Source of the DNA: Isoetes taiwanensis
Taxonomy: Eukaryota; Streptophyta; Lycopodiopsida; Isoetales; Isoetaceae
Length of the DNA: 64,000 nucleotides
Assembly: GCA_021234155.1 (NCBI GenBank)
Contig: JAJEKV010000237.1
Location: 558,001 to 622,000 of the forward strand
Direction: 5' to 3'
Below, piece after piece: positions 46,798-58,694 of the stretch; position 1 is the stretch's first letter; each line of letters opens with the position of its first letter. The translations under genes and the position numbers were made by a program. Below the pieces are notes generated by a model that was given only the letters and a program-made list of their open reading frames with translations, was not told the origin of the DNA and made no database searches.

Positions 46798-47094
46798 CTT
46801 CTACAAAGTCCAAAATGGTGATGATAGTTTATTCTTATTGAGTATATGCCCAAAAGATTCTCTTTATCCCAATATGTAATTACACTCGATCATCAAAACA
46901 ACATTCACATTACCCATTTTGTTTGTTGAAGGGCACAGCATATGGTGAGACATCAGTCATCTACTTCTCCTATCCAATGGTAATTAATAAGCGGGCGAAA
47001 GCCAAACTAGAGAGCTAACCATAGGCTACACCATGATGGGCATATGGCAACAAGTTTAAGCCATCCATTTTTCTTCTACAACTTTGATTGCATA
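46798..47094. other. unannotated sequence left of the third LINE
   Basis: Short AT-rich segment without open frames or repeats that I can identify. It ends in the target duplication of the LINE. Confidence 0.5.
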
Positions 47095-47207
47095 CCAGGT
47101 TCTTTATTCATTTTTTTTTTTGATGAACGTGGACCTTTATTACTCAAAAGAATACAAAGAGTACATGGGGGACTCCCTTGATCCTTTAACCTTTTGTTTA
47201 AACCTTT

Positions 47208-47726
47208 AACCTTCAAATTATGTATTTATTTTTTTGCCATTGTATCTATACAATGGACTTTCAATGTTTTAAGAACAACTTCTAAGGTTTAATGCCATTT
47301 ATTGCTGCACTCATGCCATGTACGCCTTGAGGAAAGAACCTAAGAAAAACATAGTATTTCTCAACATGTAAACATAAATGTATTGGTCGAAATTTCCATT
47401 GCTGCCTTGGCAAAGGGTTTTGGTTTGGCTCCACAAAGGTTTTTACCCAATGCTGCTTAAAGCCAACATGTTTGTCACACTATAGCAATTGAAGTTTCTC
47501 AAGGTAGACCTTTATTTTCAATTGAACCAACCGTTAAATAAACATACTGCTCATTTCGTTTCAATTTTTCATTTGGGCTCAAATAATTCTCACTTGCTTT
47601 TTTTGGGGGTTGGCGATCATATTGCATTTTGGCCTTTTATGGCTATTACAAAATTCATTTCCTTAGCCCTTATTTGCTAAGTCTAACAATCCTTTTTCAC
47701 TTGCTGCAATGCATGGCATTTACTTA

Positions 47727-47763
<37 letters not shown>

Positions 47764-49432
47764 CAACTAATTATCTATAGAACATTCGGAACTAGGGAAT
47801 CTCGACCCCGTTCAAAAAGTTTACAGCAACTGATAGATGAAGAAAAAAGATGGGCAGAAGTTTAGACAGTCTCGACTCTACCAAGTTATACGAGCAAATT
47901 TCCGCAGAAGACGTGGATATGTAAAGAGCAAATTACATGTTCTCTTTTAGATGCAGTTCATGGAAGCTACTTAGGATCAATCAGATTTTTGTGGGGACCA
48001 TAGTCGATCTCAAAGCTACATGATTCTGCATTGATTAATGATAAGCTTCAATGGATCAAATTTGGCCATGAGTAGTACAAATTCCTATAACTGCCTTTTG
48101 GTCATTATGGAGTGGAAGCTGAACATGAACCAGAAAAGAAAAGTTATACCAAGGAGTTGAAGTGTCTAAAAAAAAACCCAGTCGAACCTAGCATCCTAGG
48201 TCTGACATCAATCCTCGGTCAATCCCAAGGATTGTATTATCAACCCAGATTCAAACTTACGTAAGAATTATCTGGTACTTATTGTCCTTTAGCCACAAGA
48301 ACCTTTAGAAAATTTATCAAAACAAGTTACAACGTATCACTTTTCCTTCAACAAACAACAATCACGTAGTTACATGGTCCAAAGCCTGTTTTACATAAAA
48401 CATATTGAACAATTGTAGTCCTAAGCCATCGAATACCATTTTTCCTCAAACCCAGCGTCATTTTCAGAGTGCAGCATGATAAATATACTTTCATATAAGA
48501 AATAAAAGCCTTACAAGCCCTATGATCCAAGCTCCATGGTCCAAATCTTTTCTTGCACAAATGCAAAGTCACATGTCCTTTAGTCTCTTATAGTTCAATG
48601 GTCTCCATGTCTATCTGACACTTCTACAAATATGTACCAGACAGTATCACATATGCATTTTTGCAAATGCTATATGCCAATTGCCCTTAGCATGACTAAT
48701 TAAAGATTTAGTTTCCATATTTGGGGCAGAAAATAGTCTAAGAATAGTTGTTAGTTTCAAATAGAGCACGGAATCAAGTATATTGCATGGTACGTTTGCA
48801 TGCAGGCGTAGGCCTTGCATGTCGAAACATGAACTTCTCCTATTCCTAGTTTGAACTTTTAGAAATCTTTACCTTTCTTGTTGAAAGGCAGTTGTTTAAA
48901 CCTTTAACCTCTTGATCTAGTTTTCATATCCTCAGCATTTAGCCCTACTGGATAGTTACCTCGATCTATGATGTAGCATGCGCCATGCACCAGCTAAAAC
49001 CATTCTTTGACAGTCTGCATGTCAAGTGTGCAGTTTATTTAAAAGAAACCTTTTGCTCTTTTGTATTCTAAACCTGCATAGTACACAATTTTTGCATGCA
49101 ACTTTCTTTCATTCTGTCCTTTTCTTTTTCAGCATACATCGTACCCTTTTATGTTATATCCACTCTTTATTAGATTTCAACTGTTATGCATGCCTTTTCC
49201 CACAGCAAGACTATTATTTATGTAGTTTTGTATTTACATTTTTAAGCTGTTACACTTTACAAGTTCGAGACATTTCTGTGGCTATTTTTGACATAATACA
49301 TGTAAAACGTGTTTAAACAGGAGTCACTGCATGCACACATTACTTAACATTTTTCCTTACTGCTCCAGACGGCCATGTATTGAACTTTATAGCACAATCA
49401 TATTAACAGCCATTTATTCTCATTTCTAATCC
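47208..49432 (+). repeat. 2.2-kb direct repeat, copy 1
   Basis: Starts AACCTTCAAATTATG and ends CTCATTTCTAATCC. It matches 50917-53124 at roughly 98 percent by eye over the right part, with more differences around the poly(A) tract and at 51480-51600. It contains triplicated segment copy B (47760-48144) after an A tract of about 30. Open frames inside (48348-48572 minus, 49026-49316 plus) recur unchanged or nearly so in copy 2 only because of the duplication. Confidence 0.95.
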
Positions 49433-49742
49433 ACGGATGTCTGTTTAACAACAGTGGTTTATAATATCCTATGGCCAGCCCGTGCCTTATAGATCTCTTA
49501 ACTTTTTATGCAGACTATTTCCTAGATATTATGAGTCATCATACAAGAAAATTCAATTTTCCACACTTGTATTAGTCTTGTACAAACAGTCACAAAGCCA
49601 TTAATTTTTGTATCACCGTTTTACCACTATGGATGCAAGCAAAAATTCTTCATTTAAACAAAAGGAAGGCAGTAGTTACCTCTATCTCAGATAGAGTTTT
49701 ACTTACATATGCTAATCCACAGTCAATCTAAATTAATATAAC

Positions 49743-49889
49743 CTGTTGGGAGGATCTTGAGATATTTTTTTAACACAAAAGCGTCTTCATCTTGTATATC
49801 TTCAAAAATTTGCTCCAATCCAGGTTCAGATCTACCACATCCAACCAACAAAAAGCAAGAAAAAGACAAGGGCAGGAGAGGTCCGGTAC
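49743..49889 (-). CDS. candidate internal exon, unrecognised
   Basis: Minus strand, bounded by an acceptor CTGCAG|GTACC and a donor CCAACAG|GTTAT. One frame is open throughout and ends GLEQIFEDIQDEDAFVLKKY then LKILPT, an acidic, protein-like stretch. It would follow the exon at 50159-50355, although the phases do not join cleanly. No family recognised. Confidence 0.3.
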
Positions 49890-49934
49890 CTGCAGCCAAT
49901 CATCAAAACTTTAGCATGATAATGGTAAAGAATG

Positions 49935-50000
49935 AAGGGCCAAAAGGTACAATGGAGCCTCTCGGTTTATAACCGATCAGCCCTTGTATCCTTCTGCCCT
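49935..50000 (+). ncRNA. candidate miRNA-like hairpin 2
   Basis: AGGGCCAAAAGGTACAATGG pairs with CCTTGTATCCTTCTGCCCT across about 28 positions with several mismatches, and CGG/CCG closes a short loop (TTTATAA). It is homologous to 43924-43992, with paired changes in the stem. It lies between two candidate exons and so would be intronic if they are real. Confidence 0.4.
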
Positions 50001-50158
50001 GTTAGTAGAACATGACAGATCTGCATTTTTCTTTAACAAATGTAAATTTAGAAAGTGAATGTTCAAACAGAGGGTATAAAGTGAATGTAAAAAGCACTAT
50101 CAGCACAATTTTATATCCTTCTTGCTGTCTGGCCCAACTTTTTATAACCAAATGTTAC

Positions 50159-50355
50159 CTGGATTCGTTCTGGTCTGAAGCACAATCTTCGGGCATTTGT
50201 GTTTCAGGATTAGTAAGGTCTCCTTTATCCTTGTTCCAAGAACCATTAATGTGCAAGTCTTTGGCTCCAAAATTGCCCTTCTTGTTGCTATAGTCACCCT
50301 TGAATGCATTTGCTTCCCTCTTTGATTTTGCATCATTATTCTGCATTTTCCCATT
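50159..50355 (-). CDS. candidate internal exon, unrecognised
   Basis: Minus strand, bounded by an acceptor CTTACAG|AATGG and a donor TCCAG|GTAACA, open throughout. It reads NGKMQNNDAKSKREANAFKG, DYSNKKGNFGAKDLHINGSW and NKDKGDLTNPETQMPEDCAS-DQNES. The hydrophilic, low-complexity character suits a nuclear or linker region. It is probably part of a captured host gene, but no family is recognised. Confidence 0.35.
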
Positions 50356-50916
50356 CTGTAAGCGCCCCCAGGGCCTTCGGATCAAGGGAGTCCTCCTCCT
50401 TACCTTTGCTCACTTAATGCCTTATATTCAGACTTAAAGCTAGAAGGTCTGCCGTCTGATTTTAATTACCATTCCATGCTTCAAAAAGAGCAGGTTATAA
50501 ATCGTGTAAGCTTTCTATAAGTGAATAACCTATTCCTGCAATTTTGTAGGCTGTAGGCTTTGACCCGAAATATTCAGAGTAAATCTACCATGGATTCAGT
50601 TACCTTGTGACTGGCAGTCTTTTCCATGCTTGAAACAGATGTACTGCCTGTGATTTTTGGATAGCTCCTTCGTGTTTAACTGCTAGATGTTCCATGCCAT
50701 CACTGTCGACTAGGGTTAGGTAAGCTTTTCGGCCAGAAGACTTAGCGTATTTATTGTTCCCATATACCACTTATGATGAAACATTAGAAAATACAGAAAG
50801 ATATACATTTCTAGAAGTTATATGGTCATAGAATTTCACCTGGTTTATCTCATCATTGTTATTCCATTGCATTACGCTCAGCATTTACCGAATCCTATCA
50901 ACATGTGTCATATTCA

Positions 50917-53124
50917 ACCTTCAAATTATGTATTTATTTTTTTGCCATTGTATCTATACAATGGACTTTCAATGTTTTAAGAACAACTTCTAAGGTTTAA
51001 TGCCATTTATTGCTGCACTCATGCCATGTACGCCTTGAGGAAAGAACCTAAGAAAAACATAGTATTTCTCAACATGTAAACATAAATGTATTGGTCGAAA
51101 TTTCCATTGCTGCCTTGGCAAAGGGTTTTGGTTTGGCTCCACAAAGGTTTTTACCCAATGCTGCTTAAAGCCAACATGTTTGTCACACTATAGCAATTGA
51201 AGTTTCTCAAGGTAGACCTTTATTTTCAATTGAACCAACCGTTAAATAAACATACTGCTCATTTCGTTTCAATTTTTCATTTGGGCTCAAATAATTCTCA
51301 CTTGCTTTTTTTTAGAGGTTGGCGATCATATTGCCATTTTGGCCTTTTATGGCTATCACAAAATTCATTTCCTTAGCCCTTATTTGCTAAGTCTAACAAT
51401 CCTTTTTCACTTGGTGCAATGCATGGCATTTACTTAATTAAAAAAAAAAAAAAACGGCTACAACTAATTATCTATAGAACATTGAACTAGGGAATCTCGA
51501 CCCGTTCAAAAGTTTACAAAGAATGATAGATGAAGAAAAACGATGGGCGAAGTTTAGAGCGGTCGACTCTACCAAGTTATCTGAGCAAATTTCCATGAAG
51601 GCGTGGATATGTAAAGAGCAAATTACATGTTCTCTTTTAGATGCAGTTCATGGAAGCTACTTAGGATCAATCAGATTTTTGTGGGGACCATAGTCGATCT
51701 CAAAGCTACATGATTCTGCATTGATTAATGATAAGCTTCAATGGATCAAATTTGGCCATGAGTAGTACAAATTCCTATAACTGCCTTTTGGTCATTATGG
51801 AGTGGAAGCTGAACATGAACCAGAAAAGAAAAGTTATACCAAGGAGTTGAAGTGTCTAAAAAAAAACCCAGTCGAACCTAGCATCCTAGGTCTGACATCA
51901 ATCCTCGGTCAATCCCAAGGATTGTATTATCAACCCAGATTCAAACTTACGTAAGAATTATCTGGTACTTATTGTCCTTTAGCCACAAGAACCTTTAGAA
52001 AATTTATCAAAACAAGTTACAACGTATCACTTTTCCTTCAACAAACAACAATCACGTAGTTACATGGTCCAAAGCCTGTTTTACATAAAACATATTGAAC
52101 AATTGTAGTCCTAAGCCATCGAATACCATTTTTCCTCAAACCCAGCGTCATTTTCAGAGTGCAGCATGATAAATATACTTTCATATAAGAAATAAAAGCC
52201 TTACAAGCCCTATGATCCAAGCTCCATGGTCCAAATCTTTTCTTGCACAAATGCAAAGTCACATGTCCTTTAGTCTCTTATAGTTCAATGGTCTCCATGT
52301 CTATCTGACACTTCTACAAATATGTACCAGACAGTATCACATATGCATTTTTGCAAATGCTATATGCCAATTGCCCTTAGCATGACTAATTAAAGATTTA
52401 GTTTCCATATTTGGGGCAGAAAATAGTCTAAGAATAGTTGTTAGTTTCAAATAGAGCACGGAATCAAGTATATTGCATGAATGCGTTTGCATGCGGTATT
52501 AGGGCCTTGCATGTCGAAACATGAACTTCTCCTATTCCTAGTTTGAACTTTTAGAAATCTTTACCTTTCTTGTTGAAAGGCAGTTGTTTAAACCTTTAAC
52601 CTCTTGATCTAGTTTTCATATCCTCAGCATTTAGCCCTACTGGATAGTTACCTCGATCTATGATGTAGCATGCGCCATGCACCAGCTAAAACCATTCTTT
52701 GACAGTCTGCATGTCAAGTGTGCAGTTTATTTAAAAGAAACCTTTTGCTCTTTTGTATTCTAAACCTGCATAGTACACAATTTTTGCATGCAACTTTCTT
52801 TCATTCTGTCCTTTTCTTTTTCAGCATACATCGTACCCTTTTATGTTATATCCACTCTTTATTAGATTTCAACTGTTATGCATGCCTTTTCCCACAGCAA
52901 GACTATTATTTATGTAATTTTGTATTTACATTTTTAAGCTGTTACACTTTACAAGTTCGAGACATTTCTGTGGCTATTTTTGGCATAATGCATGTAAAAC
53001 GTGTTTAAACAAGAGTCACTGCATGCACACATTACTTAACATTTTTCCTTACTGCTCCAGACGGCCATGTATTGAACTTTATAGCACAGTCATATTAACA
53101 GCCATTTATTCTCATTTCTAATCC
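50917..53124 (+). repeat. 2.2-kb direct repeat, copy 2
   Basis: Second copy of 47208-49432. It contains triplicated segment copy C (51457-51834), whose first 150 bp show many small deletions compared with A and B. Its right end coincides with the end of the whole insertion. Confidence 0.95.
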
Positions 53125-53129
53125 TTTAA

Positions 53130-56100
53130 GGAAGAACACTTGTACGCCTTCACAATGCGACTACGGACATCGCTAAGCACTTGCGTATCTGAAAAGAGCT
53201 GTCCCTTGAAGATGAGGAGATTTCATCTCTTCCAGATGGACCAGATGATCCAAGCAGATGCTAAGTGGAAAGCCCTCTTTGCCAACTTGTCCCAAGAGCT
53301 AGGATAGACTGACAATAGGACCTGTTGACTATTCAAGTCACAATGGAAAAGACTCAGAAGCCACTGCCAAGCAAGTCGAACATGGTGACACAAGAAAAAG
53401 CAGTGCCAATTGTCTCATCCCTCTGCCGGCAAAGAGGGCAAATCTCAGAGACTCCTGGACGAAATCGATGAACAATAGTGTTTACCCGCACGCATCTATG
53501 AGTGATCTGCCACCATAAAATGGATAGCTTAGGATGAAGCAATTTATCCCATACCCATCGCCAGACTGCTTTACGATGAGGCTCGGGGATAACTAAAGGT
53601 CACTTTGGCGATGGAGGCAACACCTCAGGATGAAGCAGGACCACATACATCAAGTGCACCAGGTGCTCCTCCTTAACACTGCCATGAACCACCCAGAGCT
53701 GGGGAGCCACGTCTTGTGGGTGTGGAGGAAGCGTAGCAGCTACTTTTTCCCAAATGCCCCGGACCCAACGAAGGAGAAGGAACTTCAATCACGTGAACTA
53801 TCTTGTCTCATTATACCATGCAGATACCGTGAGCACACCTGCTGCTCGCCACCGACGTTGCGTCAATGGATGGACAGAAGAGACCAGGGGACAATCTGCC
53901 TGGCCGTCACCCAAAGGGATCCACCAACAACGGGCTGTAGGATCTGTGTGGGCCATTGGATGGAACTGAAACAAAGTGCGCACAGTCTCCCAAGCAGCTA
54001 GCAACCCCTTGAGGAAAGGAGCTGCATTAGGATATGGAGAAAGTGGATAGAATAATGCCCATGGGAGGAGAGGCTTAATGGATGGAGAGCCAAAGGAAAT
54101 GCACATCTGTAAAGACTGGTGAATGAGACGCAGACCTGGAGAATTATCAGCATTATTGAGAATCCGCCATATGAACTTAGAAATCAACACCTTGCTCTGG
54201 AGAAGAAAGTGAATCATCCCCAGCCCCCACAAAGTTTAGGCATAATGCACTTCGCCCAACTAACTTTAACATCAGCTCCTTCTTCAATGCCACCCCAGAT
54301 GAAGTTCCTGACAGTACGAACAATGAGCTGCATCTTTGTCTGCGGTGTCAGCAAGATGGATGCCATGTAGACATGTGTACCACTCAAAACTGACTTTGCC
54401 ACAGTTACACGACCAGCCATGGATAACTTAGCCGTGGACCACCAGAACAAATGTCTTTTCAACCCCTTAATAATGACATTCAGCGTCTCGGATGAGAGGT
54501 GTATACCAAGCTGGAATGCCTAGAAGTTTAGTTGCCTTCCCATGAGGAAGAGCCTTCTATGGAAATGCAACCCACGGAAGGCGGCCTTTGGAGAGTCTAG
54601 GGCCTGAGGCGATACACTTTTGCCATCCCACAAAGATACCGAAGCCAAAGAGAAGGCGTCCAACAAGGAAATGGCATTCTCGCAAATTACGCTCATCGCC
54701 ATTAAGAACAAGAAAGTGTCATCGCATGCCGATTCTGGATCTCTTGTGAACCATTATTCATGGGAAGACCATGCGGGATGCCTTCACGCACCTTGCATGA
54801 AGAATACGAGAAAGAATCTCCGCCACAATTGTAAAAGCGGTGGTGCCAAGGACAGACCCTAGCGAATGCCACGTCCCACGAAAAAATGTTGATGGTTCTC
54901 TTTGAAAAGAACTGAAGAACAGCGAGAATAATGAAGTTTCATAACATTTGTTGTGGCTGGGCACCAAAACCAAGCGTAAAGGCCTTTGCTCCAGGGAAAC
55001 TCCGATCAACAACTTGTCATATGCTTTTGCAAAATCCAGCTTCAAGTATACAATGGGGTAACCATGCATTCTAGCCCAATAGAGATCCTCATATGCTGCT
55101 GCCACATTATTCAAGATACATCGGCGAGGTAAGAAACCTGACTGCGTGGAAGAGATGGACTCGGTAAGCATGCCACAAAGCTTCTGAGCAAAAGCTTTAG
55201 CAAAGATCTTGTACACTGAGGACAACAAAGTAATGGGGCGCCAATCTGAAATGGAAGAGGGATCCTTATATTTTGGAATAAGGGAGATGCAACCAGAGTT
55301 GAAGATTTTGTCCAGAAGCTCAGCTGGATCTGAAATAATACGCCCATCCTGAATCTGCAGAGACTGAAGAGATGCAGCTAGCTTTCTTGTTTTGGCAGCT
55401 CTGAAGAAAAAACCTGTGCACCGGTCTCCCTTCTTGAACCATTGCAACCCAACCTTAATGTGAGCAAAGTGCACCTATTCAGATTCCATCTGCCGAATGG
55501 TATACAAAATTTGCTTCTCCACATGACCATCTGATGGGGCAACAGACTTGCATGCCTCAAGTTGTCGATAAAAGCCGTGAGAAGGCTCTCCGGTTAGCGA
55601 AGCCCGTTCCCGACCCCAACCTTTAGCAAAAGACTTCCGGCGCAGCGAAGCGAGCATCAACAATACACGCCATGCTTGTGTGTCGAGAGAAAAAGTGAAC
55701 CGCGTCGTCTCTGACCCGCCAAAAAAATCATCATCCTTCAAGAAAAATTCTAAGGCGGTAGTGCACAAAAAAGAGTGTCATGAATCTTGTCATCACTTAA
55801 GTAAAATGAATTTTCTTCAATAGCTTTCGATCCCGAGCTTTTGTCTATCCTATCGTAATATGGCGAGAGAATTGTTATCGGTCATTGTGCGGTCGGCTCG
55901 AACCTCCCTTTGTATTTTTATGTTGTAATTCTCTGCAAAATCAATTACAAAAATAATGGTGCCATCTTTGATATTGTCCAGGCAACTCTTGAATTGCAGG
56001 GCCTGCCATCTAGACCTGTAATTATGTGGCACAAATATCTTCAATGTGGAATACAGGTAGGAAATAAAAAACCTTCACTGTCGTTCTTTTGTAAGACAGT

Positions 56101-57045
56101 CTAAGAACTAGCTTTGGTTCTTTCATTTTTTTTCCCCTTGCCAGTTCAAGTCTCGTCTTATGTTGCAGTTTCAGACTATATCCCACCAGCTGCCTTAGCT
56201 TTCTTACTTTTGTTTCCCTTCTTGGTGGCATTGGATCTTTTCTTTCTGCTGCCACCTGGTACTTTCTTGGTAACCACGATGTCGCAACTCCACCCGGCAT
56301 CTTCTGTCTCCACTGGAATCTATAACAAGGTCCGCAGCATAAAACATAAGATTACTGCAAGTTGAAAGCAGAAAAGCAGAAGTCAGTGGATGTCAGCACA
56401 TCTCAGCTCGTTGCAGTATGCATTAAAGAGAGTTTTACCTTTTCAAACATTTTCCATTCAAGCAAGAACTCATGATCCTCTCTTTCGCTTGGACATATAG
56501 GAAGACTTTGTATGCCACAACTCTGACATTTTTGCATCAAGCAGCCATGTTTATACCATTCTTCAACCTCGACCCTCGAACTTCATTTGTTTGAGTCATA
56601 TGTGTGTTGGCTGACTAGACACTTCTTGCCAGGTCCACAAACCTCACAACAACAACACTTGCACTCTTCCCCATGAAATCCAGTTTTCGCTGATTTTAAA
56701 GCATTCAGACCTACTCTGGCATACTCCAACTTCATATAGTATATGCAACAACAGGTTTTCCTTTCTGATACTTTCTTTACATAAAGAGGTTTCAACTTCT
56801 CGAAAGCCTTTAAGCAAACAGGGTATTCAGGGTGTGCCTTTTTGTATTGTACCAGCCTTTGCCGAGTCTGCGGCCGCCACCAGAACATTGTACTGCCTAT
56901 TGATTACTGCAGCAGCTTTGTAGGCATCCTCTTTCTTGCATTTATGCGCTTGCAAACAAATGAAATCTGAGTCCCACCTAGTCAGGGCCATGGACAACCT
57001 GCTCCTTTTAGTAGGGGAGGAGGCAACCCCCCGCACATTCTAGGA
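53130..57045 (-). pseudogene. L1 ORF2 of the third LINE (endonuclease cut by a Sola-like fragment)
   Basis: The start region reads VRGVASSPTKRSRLSMALTR and WDSDFICLQAHKCKKEDAY, the endonuclease N-terminus with the catalytic Glu apparently replaced (LQEHK expected, LQAHK seen). After about 50 codons it meets Sola-like sequence (56888-55850). The LINE resumes at 55768: FFGGSETTRFTFSLDTQAWR, then VGLQWFKKGDRCTGFFFRAA. Reverse transcriptase: GCISLIPKYKDPSSISDWRP, SGFLPRRCILNNVAAAYEDL and VYLKLDFAKAYDK (motif A). The YADD box is degraded to CDDTFLF near 54690. Then KLSMAGRVTVAKSVLSGTH and VRNFIWGG. The zf-RVT tail reads LHPKLSILWWQITHRCVRVN and CPLCRQRDETIG. Many shifts. Confidence 0.8.
55850..56888 (-). 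pseudogene. second Sola-like transposase fragment
   Basis: Same protein family as 17558-20639 but a different, diverged copy. In order: AHPEYPVCLKAFEKLKPLYV, KKVSERKTCCCIYYMKLEYA, ECKCCCCEVCGPGKKC; then HGCLMQKCQSCGIQSLPICP and EDHEFLLEWKMFEK, followed by an intron-like GTAAAAC at about 56440; a Lys-rich linker; and WQALQFKSCLDNIKDGTIIF with VIDFAENYNIKIQREV, the first catalytic Asp. It ends just after that motif, so the WSDGC and HGK parts are absent. It replaces roughly 200 codons of LINE endonuclease. No terminal repeats or target duplication were found, so it arrived by rearrangement or by an insertion whose ends are lost. Confidence 0.6.
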
Positions 57046-57053
57046 GATTAACT

Positions 57054-58657
57054 TCATTGATCAGGCGGATGTGGAGGATGTTCTAAGCCCATATCAACTT
57101 GTATATGAGACTGATTCTCCACTTGATCAGCCCAATGTGGCTGCGATGCTATTGGACGCGTAGTGACAGTGGTGGGAAGAGTTGGCTCAACAGGGTTAGG
57201 GGAAGCAGATGCAGAAAGCTGTAGTGTCCGGGCGGCTTTTTTCATGCGGGCAATGGACCATTCTTCTTCAATGCGCTCTTGCTTGCGTGCAATCATGTCC
57301 AGCCTCTCTTGCTGGTCAGAAGAAAGACAATTATGGGCTACAAGGAGTGTGCCAATGGCTAGGGTAGACGACGAAGAAGGGGTGATGGCAAGGACAGGTG
57401 CAGGAGTGGTTGGAGTAGGGATGGCAGCAGGGGAAGTAGAAGTAGGGGAGACAGAAGCAGGAGGAGGGATGGGAATGGAGGGTCTGCGCACACGATAAGC
57501 AGAGAAGGCCTCAACATCAGGAAACATATTGGCAAGCTCTAGGCCGTTAAACAAAGATAATTTATATTTAAAAAAGAGTAACAACCACAGACTTGGGGAG
57601 GGAAGCCTCATCAGGAAGGGAAATACAAATATGAGGACCATTGGTAATCGAATGAGCAAGGTGCAACCCTAATCCATTGGCAATGGAGACCAAGAAGTCC
57701 GGAACACGCAACTCAATTGGGAAGTCCTCCAATGCAAAACCCGGGGCATGCGACGACTGCACCGGACTTATTAGGAAGAAATCGAGGGGTGTATACGATA
57801 CAAGAGATAATGTCCCCACAAAGGATCCACTCCACGCTCCACTAGTTTATCAAGCGGCAATAGGCGAACGAACATCACTAAGAAATAACTGTTTTTGCCT
57901 ATCCAAAACTTTCGAGGGGACTCATGCGGAGGCAATCCCAACTTTTGAGATGTTGTTTCAACCAAAATCCCATCCTCTTGAGATCAAGGAACTGACCCGG
58001 TGAAATGACATACCACCGCATGGGACATTAGATTCTGAGACTTTGCAAGTGGGCCTTAATGATCTATCTCCACAACCGAGATACCAGCTGAGTGAAGGCA
58101 CTAGAAACACACCTCCGCTTCATAGAACACGTTATCGGGGAGCGGTTGAACATCCATTCTATCTTCAAGACCCGCAGCTCTTTCATATATTGAGACACCT
58201 CTCTTTTGTTATTCTCCATCATAAGAGACACCGCCCAAGAACACGAGCGTAACGCACACGGATGTCATGTCTCGCTTAATCCAATCACCGAAGCGGCGTT
58301 TGTGATACTCGAGCAACGGTGTTAGAGGCGAACCAAGGAGCAGAGGGAAGAGGAGGAGGCGATAAGAGGCCCTGAAGAGGATGGGGGCAAGAGAGGAAGG
58401 AGTTGGGGCAGTGGAGGTGGAGGGAGGAGGAAGAGAGGCGAAGCGATTACATGGCAAAGAGAGGGAGGGAATTGCAAATCCATAGAGGCAGGGGCATATG
58501 CGAGTGGATTGAGACGAGAATTAGGAGGTAGCACTGGAGAGGCCAAAGAGGCAGAAAATTGCGAGCAAGAATGCATACCGGCGGAGGCGACCATGGAGGC
58601 CGAAATAGAGGATCCCAATTCCGGGACTGAAGCAGCACGAAAACCACCTGATGCCAT
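57054..58657 (-). pseudogene. L1 ORF1 of the third LINE
   Basis: Starts MASGGFRAASVPELGSSISA at 58657, 48 bases inside the element. A Pro/Ser-rich N-terminus is followed, after shifts, by a DUF4283-like core: ELRVPDFLVSIANGLGLHLA, HSITNGPHICISLPDEASLP and LPKSVVVTL. No clear CCHC knuckle is visible. The C-terminus is Pro/Thr-rich with a basic helix (LDMIARKQERIEEEWSIARM) and ends HPPHPPDQ-stop, 9 bases before the ORF2 region. Frames break near 57580, 57800 and 58220. Confidence 0.65.
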
Positions 58658-58661
58658 ACAC

Positions 58662-58694
58662 CGTTGGAAAGCTCACTACACAGGCTTTCCAACG
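58662..58694. repeat. 11-bp stem-loop in the LINE 5' leader
   Basis: CGTTGGAAAGC and GCTTTCCAACG, exact reverse complements, enclose 11 bases, within the 5' UTR just upstream of the ORF1 start. Confidence 0.8.

Larger units (their letters stand above)
49433..50916. other. 1.48-kb middle of the insertion
   Basis: Lies between the two 2.2-kb repeats. It holds two candidate minus-strand exons and, between them, the second miRNA-like hairpin. The rest is AT-rich without recognisable coding sequence. Confidence 0.5.
47190..53120. mobile_element. 5.93-kb insertion with 9-bp target duplication, type unknown
   Basis: ATCCTTTAA at 47181-47189 recurs at 53121-53129, and joining the outer sides restores the LINE 3' end. 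The 9-bp duplication would fit Mutator-like elements, but the termini (CCTTTTGTTTAAACC... and ...TTATTCTCATTTCTA) are not inverted repeats. Inside are two 2.2-kb direct repeats (47208-49432 and 50917-53124) around a 1.48-kb middle with possible minus-strand exons and a hairpin. The repeats do not begin TG and no primer site follows the first, so an LTR element is unlikely. It may be a gene-fragment carrier of the Pack-MULE kind, or a nested self-insertion. Confidence 0.55.

Noticed and set aside
48348..52262. Identical 74-codon minus-strand frames at 48348-48572 and 52038-52262 as a conserved small gene
   Set aside because: They are identical because the surrounding 2.2 kb is duplicated. No coding signal or start context sets them apart.
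47208..53124. Two 2.2-kb direct repeats as LTRs of a retrotransposon
   Set aside because: They do not start TG or end CA, no primer site follows the first and no polypurine tract precedes the second. The outer 9-bp duplication is also wrong for LTR elements.
57163..57498. 111-codon plus-strand frame
   Set aside because: Antisense to the Pro/Thr-rich C-terminus of LINE ORF1; the low-complexity coding strand creates an open reverse frame.
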